From: Sipunculus nudus
Taxonomy: Eukaryota; Annelida; Sipuncula; Golfingiida; Sipunculidae
NCBI GenBank assembly: GCA_026874595.1
Contig: CM049311.1
Coordinates: forward strand, 39,328,676 to 39,392,675
DNA: 64,000 nucleotides
Direction: 5' to 3'
Shown here: positions 1 through 11,900 of the stretch, in pieces
Layout: every line of letters begins with the position of its first letter
Position numbering within the stretch: position 1 is the first letter of the stretch
Made by a program: the position numbers and the translations under genes
Notes under the pieces: model-generated
The model's input: the letters and a program-made list of their open reading frames with translations, nothing else
Databases searched by the model: none
Told to the model about the DNA's origin: nothing

Positions 1-410
1 TGGACACATCCAAGCTCATATCTCAGGAACCATTTGACCGATTGGGCCAAAATTGTGCATGTGTTTAGATCTCACATAGGTCTTTATCATGCACAAAACT
101 GGAGGGGTTACCTGGAAAGATTTTTGCACAGTGTTTGTCTGTTTGTCTGCCATGGGCAAAAATCGCTCATATACATGTAGTGGTTTGACTTTTCTGCCTA
201 AAATTTTGCAGGTGTATACAACTTGGACAGCTTTCTGGATTTGTGGTAGGTGGCACAACCTACATACACATTTAGGCTGCAGACATCCATGCTAATATGC
301 AACATACCTCACTCTATTTCCCCTTGCCACTCAATCCATGCCTCACTATCTGATTTTGGCAGATACATGTAGTCACTTGTCGGTTACCCGTATTCTAGTT
401 TTAAAAGTTT
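1..410. repeat. Dispersed repeat fragment, same family as 15488-15899
   Basis: Runs from the window edge to the motif TATTCTAGTTTTAAAA. It matches 15488-15899 along its length, including GCTAATATGCAACA and CCTTGCCACT. Internal motifs (ATCTCAGGAACC, TTTGACC, TTTTGCACAG) also recur in tandem at about 300-bp spacing inside the copy at 12421-16066. No protein-coding capacity seen. Confidence 0.7.
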
Positions 411-583
411 ACACATTTTTCTCTATTTTTGAGATATATAAATACAGACTAAATCTTGGCCTGTTGGTTAATCTGTTTGATGCTTCAGTTGAATGGGTAT
501 ATACTACCATTCTGATGATAAAATTTCCTTTTGCGAATCTCTTCCCAGTCAGCTGAGCGTCATGACCCATGGGTCACTTGTTG
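410..583. repeat. Fragment of a TIR-type repeat ending in GTCAGCTGAGC...CCCATGGGTCA
   Basis: The stretch CAGTCAGCTGAGCGTCATGA followed by CCCATGGGTCACTTGTT is shared with 34361-34395. The start-type end of the same family, GAGCTCAGCTGAC, is at 49937, and the two ends are inverted repeats. Probably a non-autonomous DNA transposon fragment. Confidence 0.45.
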
Positions 584-1062
584 TTAAATGGGATAGCTTA
601 CAATAGACTATAAAATAGACCAGAATATAGATAATATACTTAGTATAAAGATAGCTGTAATCATATCCTTTACAGTAGTACTTGTCATGTCTTGTGAAGT
701 ATAAGTATAATGTTGTGTCTGTATTAAAATTTTTCATTACTTTGAATTTAAACTCAAGTTATGAGATCAGTTGTCTGATGTTCCGTCATACACTAGAAAA
801 TTAGCAAGCGATAAAACTAGTATTCTTCTTTATGAGTTTTCATGAATGTTTAAAGAAACATTTGTTTAAATATGTCAGGGTTACCAAGTTTTTGGTTTCT
901 GAGATGGCCCTCTTGTTTGTTTTTTCATGAAGTAACTTTGTGTTGGAGAAAAAGCATTCATTTTGAAAGATTGTTATTGATAAACACTAATGTTCAGTTG
1001 TACATCCATGGAATGAAAAATTAATTTTAGGGATGTCAAAAGTGTAATTGTTTTAAATACAG

Positions 1063-1564
1063 CAGGGTTCCCACAGGCTCCTATATTTCCTATTATATAC
1101 TGTATTTACCTATGAAAAGTCTCCCATAATGTCCTTTATTTCCCAGCATTTACATTGTTATCTCTTATACTTTTCTATATTTTTCTACATTTTTAATTGT
1201 GTTTCTGTTATGTAATTGTTACTACTGAATATTCATCATTATATAAACCTGTCATCTTTGAAAACACACAGCTCTTTTGTAGCACTGTCAATGTAAATGA
1301 TGTAGCATACAAGTACAGCCATCTAAACCAATTATACAGACTGTTAAACGCTGTGGGATGAAAGATGTTTATGTTACTTTACCGTGGAAACCAGAGTTGT
1401 ACGTTGAAAACTCCTATATCTTTCTTGCATTTATGGCTGAAATTCCCTGCAAACTCCTTTATTTTCCTACATTTATGGCTGAAATTTTCTGTAAACCTCT
1501 ATATTTTTGTCTCAGGTCTTCCTATAAAATTCCTTGTTTATTCGGGAGCCTGGTTGGGGCCCTG
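1063..1564. mobile_element. Possible hAT-type MITE (~500 bp)
   Basis: The left end CAGGGTTCCCACAGGCTCC and the right end, read in reverse complement as CAGGGCCCCAACCAGGCTCC, form imperfect terminal inverted repeats starting with CAGGG, as hAT elements do. The interior has a roughly 50-60-bp direct repeat (CATTTATGGCTGAAATT twice). The flanking 8 bases do not form a clear duplication, so this is tentative. Confidence 0.4.
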
Positions 1565-1639
1565 ACACAACTGAATAACCATATACACCAATACATCATC
1601 AAAGTTCTCGTGTGTGTAATTTGATAGATCTGCAGTTTA

Positions 1640-2226
1640 TATCCTCTAATATCCACAGAGCCCTAGAGATGTTCTTATATCCACAGAGCCTTAGAGATGC
1701 TCTGATATCCACCGAGCCTTAGAGATGCTCTTATACCCACAGAGCCTTAGAGATGCTCTTATACCCACAGAGCCTTAGAGATGCTCTTATACCCACAGAG
1801 CCTTAGAGATGCTCTTATATCCACAGAGCCTTAGAGATGCTCTTATATCCACAGAGCCTTAGAGATGCTTTTATATCCACAGAGCCTTAAAGATGTTCTT
1901 TTATCCACAGAGCCCCACTGATGTCCTTATATCCACAGAGCCTCAGAGTTGCTCTTATATCCACAGAGCTTCAATGATGCTCTTATATCCACAGAGCCTC
2001 AGAGGTGCTCTTATATTCATAGAGCCTCGATGATGCTGTTATATTTACAGGGCCTTAATGATGTTCTTTTATCCACAGAGCCCCACTGATGTCCTTATAT
2101 CCACAGAGCCTCAGAGTTGCTTTTATATCCACAGAGCCTAAATTGTGCTGTTATATCCACAGAGCCTCTATGATGCCCTTATATCCACAGAGCCTCTATG
2201 ATGCCCATATATCCACAGAGCCTTGG
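1640..2226. repeat. Minisatellite, ~29-bp unit, about 20 copies
   Basis: The unit is close to ATATCCACAGAGCCTTAGAG plus ATGCTCTT. Central copies at 1700-1860 are nearly identical and outer copies more diverged, as expected for an array that expands in the middle. Lies upstream of the first recognised exon. Confidence 0.9.
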
Positions 2227-5200
2227 AGATATATACCGAAATGATTAGCTTGATTTTTTTTTCATTACCACCTGTAACACCAGGAAATCAGTATGTCCAT
2301 ATCCTTATAAAACTCTGCCTGGTTTATTCTTTATAAGCATTCCAAAATCATTACCATGCCATGTTTCATAATGATTGAAACCATGATTTCACAAAGGGGC
2401 CTACTGGATTAAAGGGTTTACCAGTAGTAATTATAGTTTTAAATTTTTATTAATTATTATTAATAAATAAAAATAGAACAAGTAGATAATAATATATGCC
2501 AATTTTTTATGATAGATAATTAACTGAAATAATCAATAAAATATTAAAACATGATAAAATTATATTTATTTAATTTATGTATCATAATAATAATATTTAA
2601 TTAATAATGAAAATATTCCTTTTTAATGTTTATTAATTAACTATGTTACATGAATTTCACACCAGCAGTATTGGACATATATTAAAACATAAATTGAAGA
2701 TGTACAGCTGTTGTTTGTGCCGTTTCTCGTAGACGATAGTGGTGGCTGATGATGATGAGGAGGTGACAAAACGTGATATTTTTCTCCGCATGAAACATGG
2801 CTTTAAACATGCTACAACAAGTCACACTGCAGTCACTGAATACAAGCTTAATGTATTGTGATGGTTCCAGTATAATGCCTTCAGTGTTGTCATGAAATAA
2901 AACATCATATCACCAGTGTAAGGTGGCAGTGAAGCAAGCTGTGACTGTTTATTACAGTATTCACTTGTAAGTGGTTGTGTGATAAATATCATAGAGGTGT
3001 TCTATTTTGAAGCTGCACACAAAGCGATGCATGGGTATTAATAATTTATGAATTTTCCCTTATCTTTTGGGAGTCTTTAATACTCTACTGGTGCTGGTAA
3101 GTTAAATGTAAGGACTTGGGTTTTTTTTTATTAGTAGAAAATGCCATGGAGTTATTAAACTTATGTATCAGTATTTAATTATAGGTATACATTTAAAAGC
3201 AATAAAAAAGAACCCAAATTGTGAGGTGATTAGATTTTAATGGATCATGACATGCTTGCAAATCTTTACATTTCATAACAATATGGTTTCTTAATGGACC
3301 TGTACACATATATGGTTAGATAAAATGTCTTAATACAGGGCAGATCTGTATGTTTGAAATATCATGTTTATTTATTTGGCTAACAAGCTGGGCTGTAATG
3401 ATCCACTTGTACACTGATTAATTGTAATACAAAGTCAAATAACATCCCAGTATCATCATATATTTATAACATGACAATATTTATTCTTTCGTCAGTTTTA
3501 ATGTTCATTAATTAATAACAGTGTATAAGCACAAAATTAAAAATGGCCATCTTCGTTGAGATATTAGTTTAACAGACATCTCATTGGCTGATAGGTCAGA
3601 AGTAAATTTAATTACAGTTTTGAAGATAAGTTTGTTTCATATCATAAGGGAAAAATTGTGATGTGCTTTGTATAGTGTATCACTACAGCCCTCTTAGCAG
3701 TGGTAGTGTACTTTGTTTAATATAATGACATAATGTGCAACTGTTAACAGAAAGAGCGGCGACGTGTGGTAAGATGGCTGTGTATATTGATCACGCAGGC
3801 TTTCTCAATCACCACAGATTCTGACTGTGATTCTAGCTGGGAAATCACCCACTTTCATTGACAGGATGGCTGACAGCAGTCACCATTTATGTGCTACTGT
3901 ATATTTTTTTATAAATGTCTGAAATCCATGGTAGTTAGTCCAATGGATAATTCTTAAATCTTCTACTTTTCCAAAAATTCTCCCCATAACCCAAACCCTT
4001 GTCAGGCAAGGTGTAGCAAATGAATTGCATTACACAGGATATTTTTCTTTTGAGATATTTTGGTTTTTCCCCCCAAACTTTCATGCCTGAAAAAAAAAGT
4101 TATGTTTATGTAAACCAGTGAAAGATAAGGAAGTGCAGACAAAATGTAACTGCACAAAAGATTGTCCATTTTCAAATTTTATCACATACATACATTTGGT
4201 ATTTAATATCTAAAATTTATCTTGTTACATATTACTCCTGGGCATCATATCATTTGAAATACTGCCCAAGCACAGTTTGTCATAGATTAAATGTAACCCT
4301 TTGCTTTCCTATCCCTGACAGAATATGAATGTTAACCCTTAACCTGTCACTAATACAGAACTGTGTGTTAGTCACAATTGCACATATTCACCCCTCAAGA
4401 CCACACTAACCCATGACTATCAACAGATGTTGATAACATAATCAAATTTTATAAAATTTATCAAACTTTATCAGTTTGAATATAGATATTGATTTTATTT
4501 ATTTAAATTTGAGTAAAACCATACCATTTGTCAAGCCCATATGATTTCATTATAAAAATTGATTATTGAATTTACACCCCCCCCCTTCCATGTTTCTGTG
4601 CTTTTAATTGTTTTTCTACAATAATTCATCAGATTCAGTCCTTTGACACATGAGTATCCTTGAGCTGCACTAAATTGCCCTGTACATGTACTAGCTTAAA
4701 TGCTGCTTGTGTTGGATAAACATGTTGCTGTATTACCCAAAATTGCTGCTTTTCTAACAGGATAAAGCCCCATGTTCCACATTCTACCATTGCTGACCTT
4801 CATTTAGTTGTGCAGTTTTTGACCTGATTACCAAGCTGCATTCCTTATCCTTCAATTAATCTATTTTATATTATATAATTTTATCGCTGGTTAAACAAAT
4901 CAAAATAAGATCAGTTCTTTTGTAAATAAAGGCACTTGTATTTTTGCCAATGAAGCTAATGCTCATCATTGTGTAACATGATTTTTCCTTTCAAAAAAAT
5001 GTTTGTGTTTGTGTGTATTGCAATGGGTGTCATGATTTTACCTATGGTCCATCAGCAAAAGGAATAAGGATACTATGTTACATGAAATTATTATTTTAAA
5101 AGAATCCATTCAGTGATAACATGGAAAAGTGGAGGTTGCCATTGTTACCCAGATCTTTGCTTGTGCTTGAAATAAATGATACTTCTCAGTCCAGCGTATG

Positions 5201-5801
5201 AAATGGATTGCAATGGATACTCGATAGAATCATAACACCCTTCTTATGTACATTTTAATCATGCTTATTAGTATAAACATTGTATATAGAAGAGACTTTA
5301 TAATAATTTTTTTTTGCTAATCTTAAAAAAAAAGTATTTGTATATTTAGTTATTATGCTTATAAGTACTGTGATGTACATGATTTTGAAATATTATTGTC
5401 TCTGTGTTATTGATTTGAAATGATTTAACTAATAATAGTAACCAACCCATATCTGGTAACATTGTTTGTTTTAATTTTTATTTCTGAATGCGTGACTTAC
5501 ATGTAAGATGAGTCAAAATCTAGCTTTTTGTATTAACCAATTTTGTTTTCCCTTTAATTAATATGTGTGTGTTTTAGATTATTTGTTGTATGGTTTCTGT
5601 AGAAAATTTCCGATTTGAAGTTTCCTATAAAATGTTTTGGTTGCTGATAATTATTAACAGTTTTAATTTACATGCTTTTTGTTTATGATAATTTGTTAAA
5701 CCCCTGATGCCCCATGTTTACGTTTGGTTTTGTTGCATTTTAGAATTAAGATCATTTACTGATAATTATTTTGAAATCATGATTTTGGCCTTGATTGACA
5801 G
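2227..5801. other. Upstream intronic DNA, no recognised exon
   Basis: AT-rich sequence, extremely so at 2440-2650. No dynein-like exon was found. A short candidate exon-like stretch at 2733-2861 is noted separately. The remainder shows no gene, RNA or named repeat that I can support. Confidence 0.6.
2733..2861 (+). other. Exon-like open stretch with acceptor, stop and AATAAA
   Basis: After CCGTTTCTCGTAG an open frame of 42 codons begins TIVVADDDEEVTKRD and ends in TGA at 2859, followed by AATAAA at 2896-2901. This has the look of a terminal exon, but no family is recognised and chance is likely in a window this size. Confidence 0.15.
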
Positions 5802-5960
5802 GGAGACAAACCAATACCTGAGGAGAGAGTGGCCAGGATTGTGGAGCTCATTGAACCCTGGTTTATGTTTTCTTTGGTGTGGACAGTTGGAGCAACATGT
5901 GACAATGATGGCAGAAAGAAATACAGTGCCTACCTGCGCAGTAAATGCAAGGATGCAAAT
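5802..5960 (+). CDS. DNAH1: DNAH1 exon (segment residues 1-53): end of AAA2 region
   Basis: 53 codons in phase 0, starting after TTGATTGACAG. The key motif is [20 protein letters not shown], the conserved WxFSLxWxxGA stretch that follows AAA2 in axonemal heavy chains. The donor lies in GTGTGT, so the exact end could shift by 2 or 4 bases; only 5960 keeps the frame with the next exon. No earlier exon was found in the 5.8 kb upstream. Confidence 0.85.
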
Positions 5961-8900
5961 GTGTGTACATAGTTCTTCTCTTGAGTTTCATGTTATGCTG
6001 ACGTGTTATAGTTATCAACAAATTTTTGATGAGGATAAATACAAAAAAATGTTGCTAAGTTGTACAGTGTAACAGTTTCTGTGAAACTCTACATCAGAAG
6101 AACTGACAAATTTGAAAGTAATAATTTATACCCTTGAAAACCCTTGGGTGAAAACTTTAAATTAAATAATCATAAATTATTGGAATCCAGAATGACACAT
6201 ATAATGCAGATGTTTACACCTGGAATTTGATGAAATGATGTCTTGTCGTTAGTAAATGAACTCTGTCTTAACTGTAACTGATACAGCTGACCTTGCCCTA
6301 TCCTGAGGATGGCCTGGTGTATGATTACCGTCTGGATGATGCTGGAATCAGCCTCCCAGCAATGGAAGAGGAGGAAGAGGAAGAGATCAGAGGCAAAAAG
6401 GTACAGTGGGCATCTTCAGATCCTGTGTTGTAGTACAGCTGAAACTGTAATTATAATGAAGGATTAAAAAGGAAAACAATCATAAGGTTAAACTGTAAAC
6501 TTTACAAGACATTTTTTCATTATCAAAGAAGATTTTGTGTTATACATGAAAGCCTTTCATATTGCTAATACAAAAAAAAAATTTTACAGAAAAATGTGAG
6601 AGAAATTGTATAAAAAGAGTTAGCTGTATTGAAATTAAAATTAAAAAGAGAATTTCATGAGAAACTTCCATTTTTGAAAGACACAAAATGTGTTTTTTTT
6701 TACATCAGAAAAGTAATGTATATGGAAACTTTAAGAAACCAAGGGAGATGCATCTGAACTGATGGCAATGGGGAAATATTAATATGATTTACTGCATGTG
6801 TATCATAAATCAAACAAAGTAATAATTACTTGTTAAAACTAGCAAAATTATTAATGCAGAGAATGGATATTTGTAAAATGTGATGTTATTGGATAATATA
6901 ACTAAAAAGGATTATCAGACAAGTAAAGAAAACCTATGATGAGACTTTTGTATGTGTACTTCATGTCTGAAACAGTTTGTTAAATTTTTTCATATTGTTG
7001 CGATAATTAGAAATTGACAGAGGCTCAGCTGGCTGAAATAAAGGTATCTTGTTTATGTTCTATTTTTTGTTCATCCACAAAGGCAAACATGGAGAACTAA
7101 AGTCTTAAATCAATTGTTAAAGAATTTAGCTGCATTCTTTTCCCCCTCTTTCCAGTGATTCCTGCTGACATTATTCTTAGCCTTCTTTGCAGAAAATCTG
7201 TGAAACCAAAATATGAAGCAGTTTTCAGTCCATAACCTGAATTTGGCAATAATTTTTAAATTGGAATTATTGAATTACAACTGAAGGTGATCTTTGATAG
7301 GCCCTGTTTGTTTTATTAACCTCTCAGTTACTTTACACATTATTTTCCACTGCATGTATGTCGTGAAAATGGAGCAATTTGAAAATTGTATGCCTTTGTG
7401 CGGGTTTAGTAAATCTGAGTTGTTGGTTTATCATCATTTATTACATGTCAGAAATTCAGCCTTTCTTTCAGGGTTATAGTCATTATGCTGTCTACATATA
7501 AGAAATACAAACTTTGAAATGAAATTCATTGTTTTGTACAATTGATCACCATGTTCATTTGTGTATGTAATAAAAACATGACACATATAACAAAGAAAAT
7601 GGATACTATATATCGGCCATATTTTCATTTGTGCAAAATTTTAATCATGAAGATAAACTGTTTCAGTTTACTCAGTTCCTTGTTACTAAGAAAAAAAGAA
7701 AACAGACTATTAATTTAGGTAATTCCTACCGTCCTACGTATACACATGTTACAGATAGTTGTGCCCCCTTAATCAAGGTAACTCCTACAGATATACATTA
7801 CCATGATTTTGACTTGCAGGTCCAGTGGAGGGGATGGATGGATGGCCTCCCAGAGTTCACAATTTCTGCCGAAACCAAGTTTTCTGACATCATCGTGCCC
7901 ACACTGGACACGGTGCGGAGCTCCTACTTGCTGGAACTGTTACTGACCAACAATAAAACAGTAAGTTTGTTAATGTTATAAATGTTAATACAAACTATTA
8001 CCTATCTGAGTAATGTCAACAAACATAACAGGAGCAGATAGTGACTTAAATTTAGACTTTTCATACTTACAGGGTACTTAGGTTATACTTATAATTAAGA
8101 TTGGGTAGGATGTAGCCTTGTTTTTAAAACATTGGATTTTTAGCTGGTATCCCCAGTTTGATCCCCTTCAATCTCAAAGGCAAATCTACAGGTTATTAAC
8201 TGAGGATTAGTCTGAGCCCCATGTATGTAAAACTGAAATTACAACAAGTTCGGATCAGATGACTGCTGATGAAGAAAAGAAAGATGGCTCTGTCATCATT
8301 CAGCATAAAGGTTCTTGACTAGTGCCAAACTGTCTGCATACTGGTGGCTGGAATATTCAGGCGGTCATTGCTGAGTTGGTGTGGTTGCTGTTGCTCTGCC
8401 AGCTTGTCCAGCTTCTTACCTTGACCTCTGTACTGGTCAGTCTGGTATCTTCAAAATGTCATTAGTCAGAACAGGGGGAAAAGTATTTTAGATTAATTTG
8501 TAAAAGGTTGGAACCACAGCACCCTTAACCCCTTATACAAAAAAAAATACACTTATACATTGACTGCTGCCAGACACTTGATATCATCATGTATTTTGTA
8601 TAATTACAGATCCTGTGTGTGGGACCAACTGGTACAGGTAAATCCCTGGCCATCGCTGATAAACTGACCAGGAGCATGCCCAAGGATTACCTGCCTGAGT
8701 TCATTACATTCTCAGCCAAAACCACCGCAAACCAAACTCAAGATCTGATTGATGGAAAGCTTGACAAGAGGTGCCACATTTTCACTCTTTTTATATCAGT
8801 GCTTTTGCTGGGACAGCCAGTGCTGATCTGTATATCCTAAACAAAAATCTCTGTCACCTCCACTCAGGATTATATTTTAACATGTCTTTTTAGTTGTTTG

Positions 8901-11900
8901 TTGGTCTGCTTTTCTGCCAGGAGGATACCCATCACTTTAATAAACTACATAACTGATTTCCTCAGAACTTTGTTGAGGGTCATGGGCCCAGGAAGACTGC
9001 TTAACTATGGCTGTCTGGATAAAACCTTTGTTGAGGTCTGGGACGTAGTCAAAGGATGACCACTATAACTTTAGGATCGGGATAAAAGGCCATTGTTTTT
9101 TTACCACTTGACCACATTTGTCTCTTTTTCTGCCTGAGTAGCTTTGGATTAAACAATGAATTATTATCCCCAAAATTCAGTTGACACTGATTAGCTGAAA
9201 GGGAGTATATTATTTATGAAACTGAAATGATGACTCATTATTTTCTGTATTTGTTGAACATTTCAGACGTAAAGGTGTATTTGGTCCCCCCCTTGGCAAG
9301 TACTTCATCTTCTTTGTGGACGACCTGAACATGCCTGCCTTGGAAGTGTATGGGGCGCAGCCTCCCATTGAGCTGCTCAGACAGTGGATGGATTTCCGTG
9401 GGTGGTACGACCGCAAAGCCATCGGAGACTTCCGACACCTGGTGGATGTGAACTTTGTGTGTGCCATGGGGCCACCTGGTGGTGGTCGTAATCCAGTGAC
9501 AGCCAGGTTGATGCGTCACTTTAACTACTTAGCATTCACCGAACTTGAGGATCCAAGCAAGAAGACTATCTTTGGGACCATTCTGAATTCATGGTTGTGT
9601 AAGTACAGTTGTTTTGGTATAAGTACATAAATACTAGATGTGTACAAGGGTTTCTTAAATCCAGTCCATTGGTGTGCAAGTGGGTTTCATTAATCCATGC
9701 ATCCTGAGGTTGATGCGAGTCTTTTATATTATTCGTAACCTATTAACTATGGAGGTAAGCTGCTCTTGTTCAGCCTAAACTGCTGACTGAATGAGCTTCT
9801 TATATATAGGGCCTGCTTGAACAAGTATATAGTAGTCACACTGTCTGTCTGTCTCTGTCCATCCACAAATTCTGGTCCAGATGATAACTCAAGTTTTGTT
9901 TGAGCAATTTGTTTCAAACTTCACTTATATATGGCCCACAACAAAAGTAAGAACCCCGTCATTTACTTACAGCTCAGTCTCCATCCCTGGTGTCTAATGG
10001 CAGCCAGCTTGTAGACACCTGTATCAGCGTGTATAACACAGTCACCACGGAGCTGCTGCCCACACCCGCCAAGAGCCACTACACGTTCAACCTGAGAGAC
10101 CTGTCCCGGGTGTTCCAGGGCATCCTCATGGGGGATACGTCAAAGTTAACTGTGAGTAGGGTGTTTAGTTAATGGTGCAAGTCAATTTACATAATATTGT
10201 TTCTCTATATTTAATGAAGTCTGTTAGTTTTTTAGTTACCTAGCTATTGATATCAGCATTTGGTCCAGAGTTTTCATACACATATGGATATTTATATTTA
10301 TCATAGCTGTTATTGTGTGGAAGTTGAGGCTACCTGTACGATGTTGTCTGCTGGAATTTAAGGCTGAGTATATGGTGTTATAGGATTTCCTTAAATTCCT
10401 TGAAATCTTCAATATTTTTTCATGGATTTACAGTGTTTTACTTTTGCTATTTCAGAAATTTCTTAATGAGACCTTGAATTTCACTGTTTTAGTTTTCCAT
10501 AACAGATCAAGTGGGGCTTAAAGCCGCTGATGCATGTGTAAACCAGGTCATGCAGATCTTGTAATTTGTATAAATAAACAAAAATATAGGAGGAGCATAT
10601 GTGGTAGTAAAACAACACAAAAAATGTTTGTCCTGGAAAAAGGTAAAAAAAGTACTCTGAAAATTAAATTGAAAATTCTGTTCGAGCTCTTTGTTTCCGA
10701 TTTGAAGGTTAGGCTGATGATTTGTGTTTATCAGTTGTAAGTTGAGGCTGCTGAGTATATGTTGTTATCAGTTGTAAAATGAGGCTAAGTTTATATTGTT
10801 ATCAGTTGTAGGTTGAGGCTGAGTTTATGTTGTTATCAGTTGGTAGTTTGGGCTGAGTATATGTTGTTATCAGTTGTAAGTTGAGGCTGAGTTTATGTTG
10901 TTATCAGTTGGAAGTTTGGGCTGAGTATATGTTATTATCAGTTGGAAGTTGAGGTTAAGTGTATGTTGTTATCAGTTGGTAGTTGGGGCTGAGTATATGT
11001 TGTTATCAGTTGGGTCTGAATATATGTTGTTATAACTTGGGGCTGAGTGTATGTTGTTATCTGTTGGTATTTGAGGCTGAGTATATGTTGTTATCAGTTG
11101 GAAGTTGAGGCTGAGTATATGTTGTTATTAGTTGGGTCTGAATATCTGTTGTTATCACTTGGGGCTTAGTGTATGTTGTTATCAGTTGGTAGTTGAGGCT
11201 GAGTATATGTTGTTATCAGTTGGAAGTTGAGGCTGAGGGTATGTTGTTATCAGTTGTAAGTGGAGGCTGAGTTTATGTTTTTATCAGTTGAGGCTGAGTA
11301 TATGTTGTTATCAGTTAAGGCTGAGTACATGTTGTTATCAGTTGAGGCTGAGTATATGTTGTTATCAGTTGAGGCTGAGTATATGTTGTTATGAGTTAAG
11401 GCTGAGTATATGTTGTTATCAGTTAAGGCTGAGTATATTTTGTCATCAGTTGTGGCTGAGTTATATGTTGGTGTCAGTTGGGGCTGAGTATATGTTGTTT
11501 CTTATCTTCCAGACGACAGGTGATCTGCTGCGGCTGTGGTTCCATGAGAGCTGCCGTGTGTTCCAAGATCGTTTAGTGAATGACGAGGACCGAGACTGGT
11601 TCAAGGACCTGCTGAGCAAGAAGTTGTCTGAGGACTTTAGCATGAAATACGAGGAGGTCATAGAGCAGGAGCCAGTGTTATACGGGGACTTCCTGACACA
11701 GAATGTGGAAAACCGGCCCTACATAGAAATCAGTGATCATAAAAAGGTAATGAATAGGACCTAGCCGGGTAAAAGAAGCAATGCAGTTGTCAGTCTCTGA
11801 ATCAAACGCTGCCAGAAACTTCACAGCAATATGGTGAAATTCTAACAGAGCTTTGCAATTCAATGGATGGTAACCAGAATATAAAATGAAATGACAGGAA

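Larger units (their letters stand above)
5961..8609. other. DNAH1 introns 5961-6286, 6401-7819, 7961-8609
   Basis: Short AT-rich introns. The second holds the possible 21-bp microexon at 7023. The third carries a decayed tRNA-SINE-like stretch at about 8110-8290. Nothing else recognised. Confidence 0.6.

Noticed and set aside
1640..2226. CRISPR-like array
   Set aside because: Units are contiguous without unique spacers, and the host is a eukaryote: a minisatellite.
5707..6072. 121-codon plus-strand open frame overlapping the first dynein exon
   Set aside because: It is in a different frame from the dynein exon 5802-5960, which has clear homology.
7631..7819. Open frame running into the exon at 7820
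   Set aside because: The upstream part has no dynein similarity and precedes a clear acceptor.
11288..11512. In-frame upstream extension of the exon at 11513 as normal coding sequence
   Set aside because: It is minisatellite with no dynein similarity, and a good acceptor lies at 11511-11512. Kept only as a finding about possible alternative acceptors.
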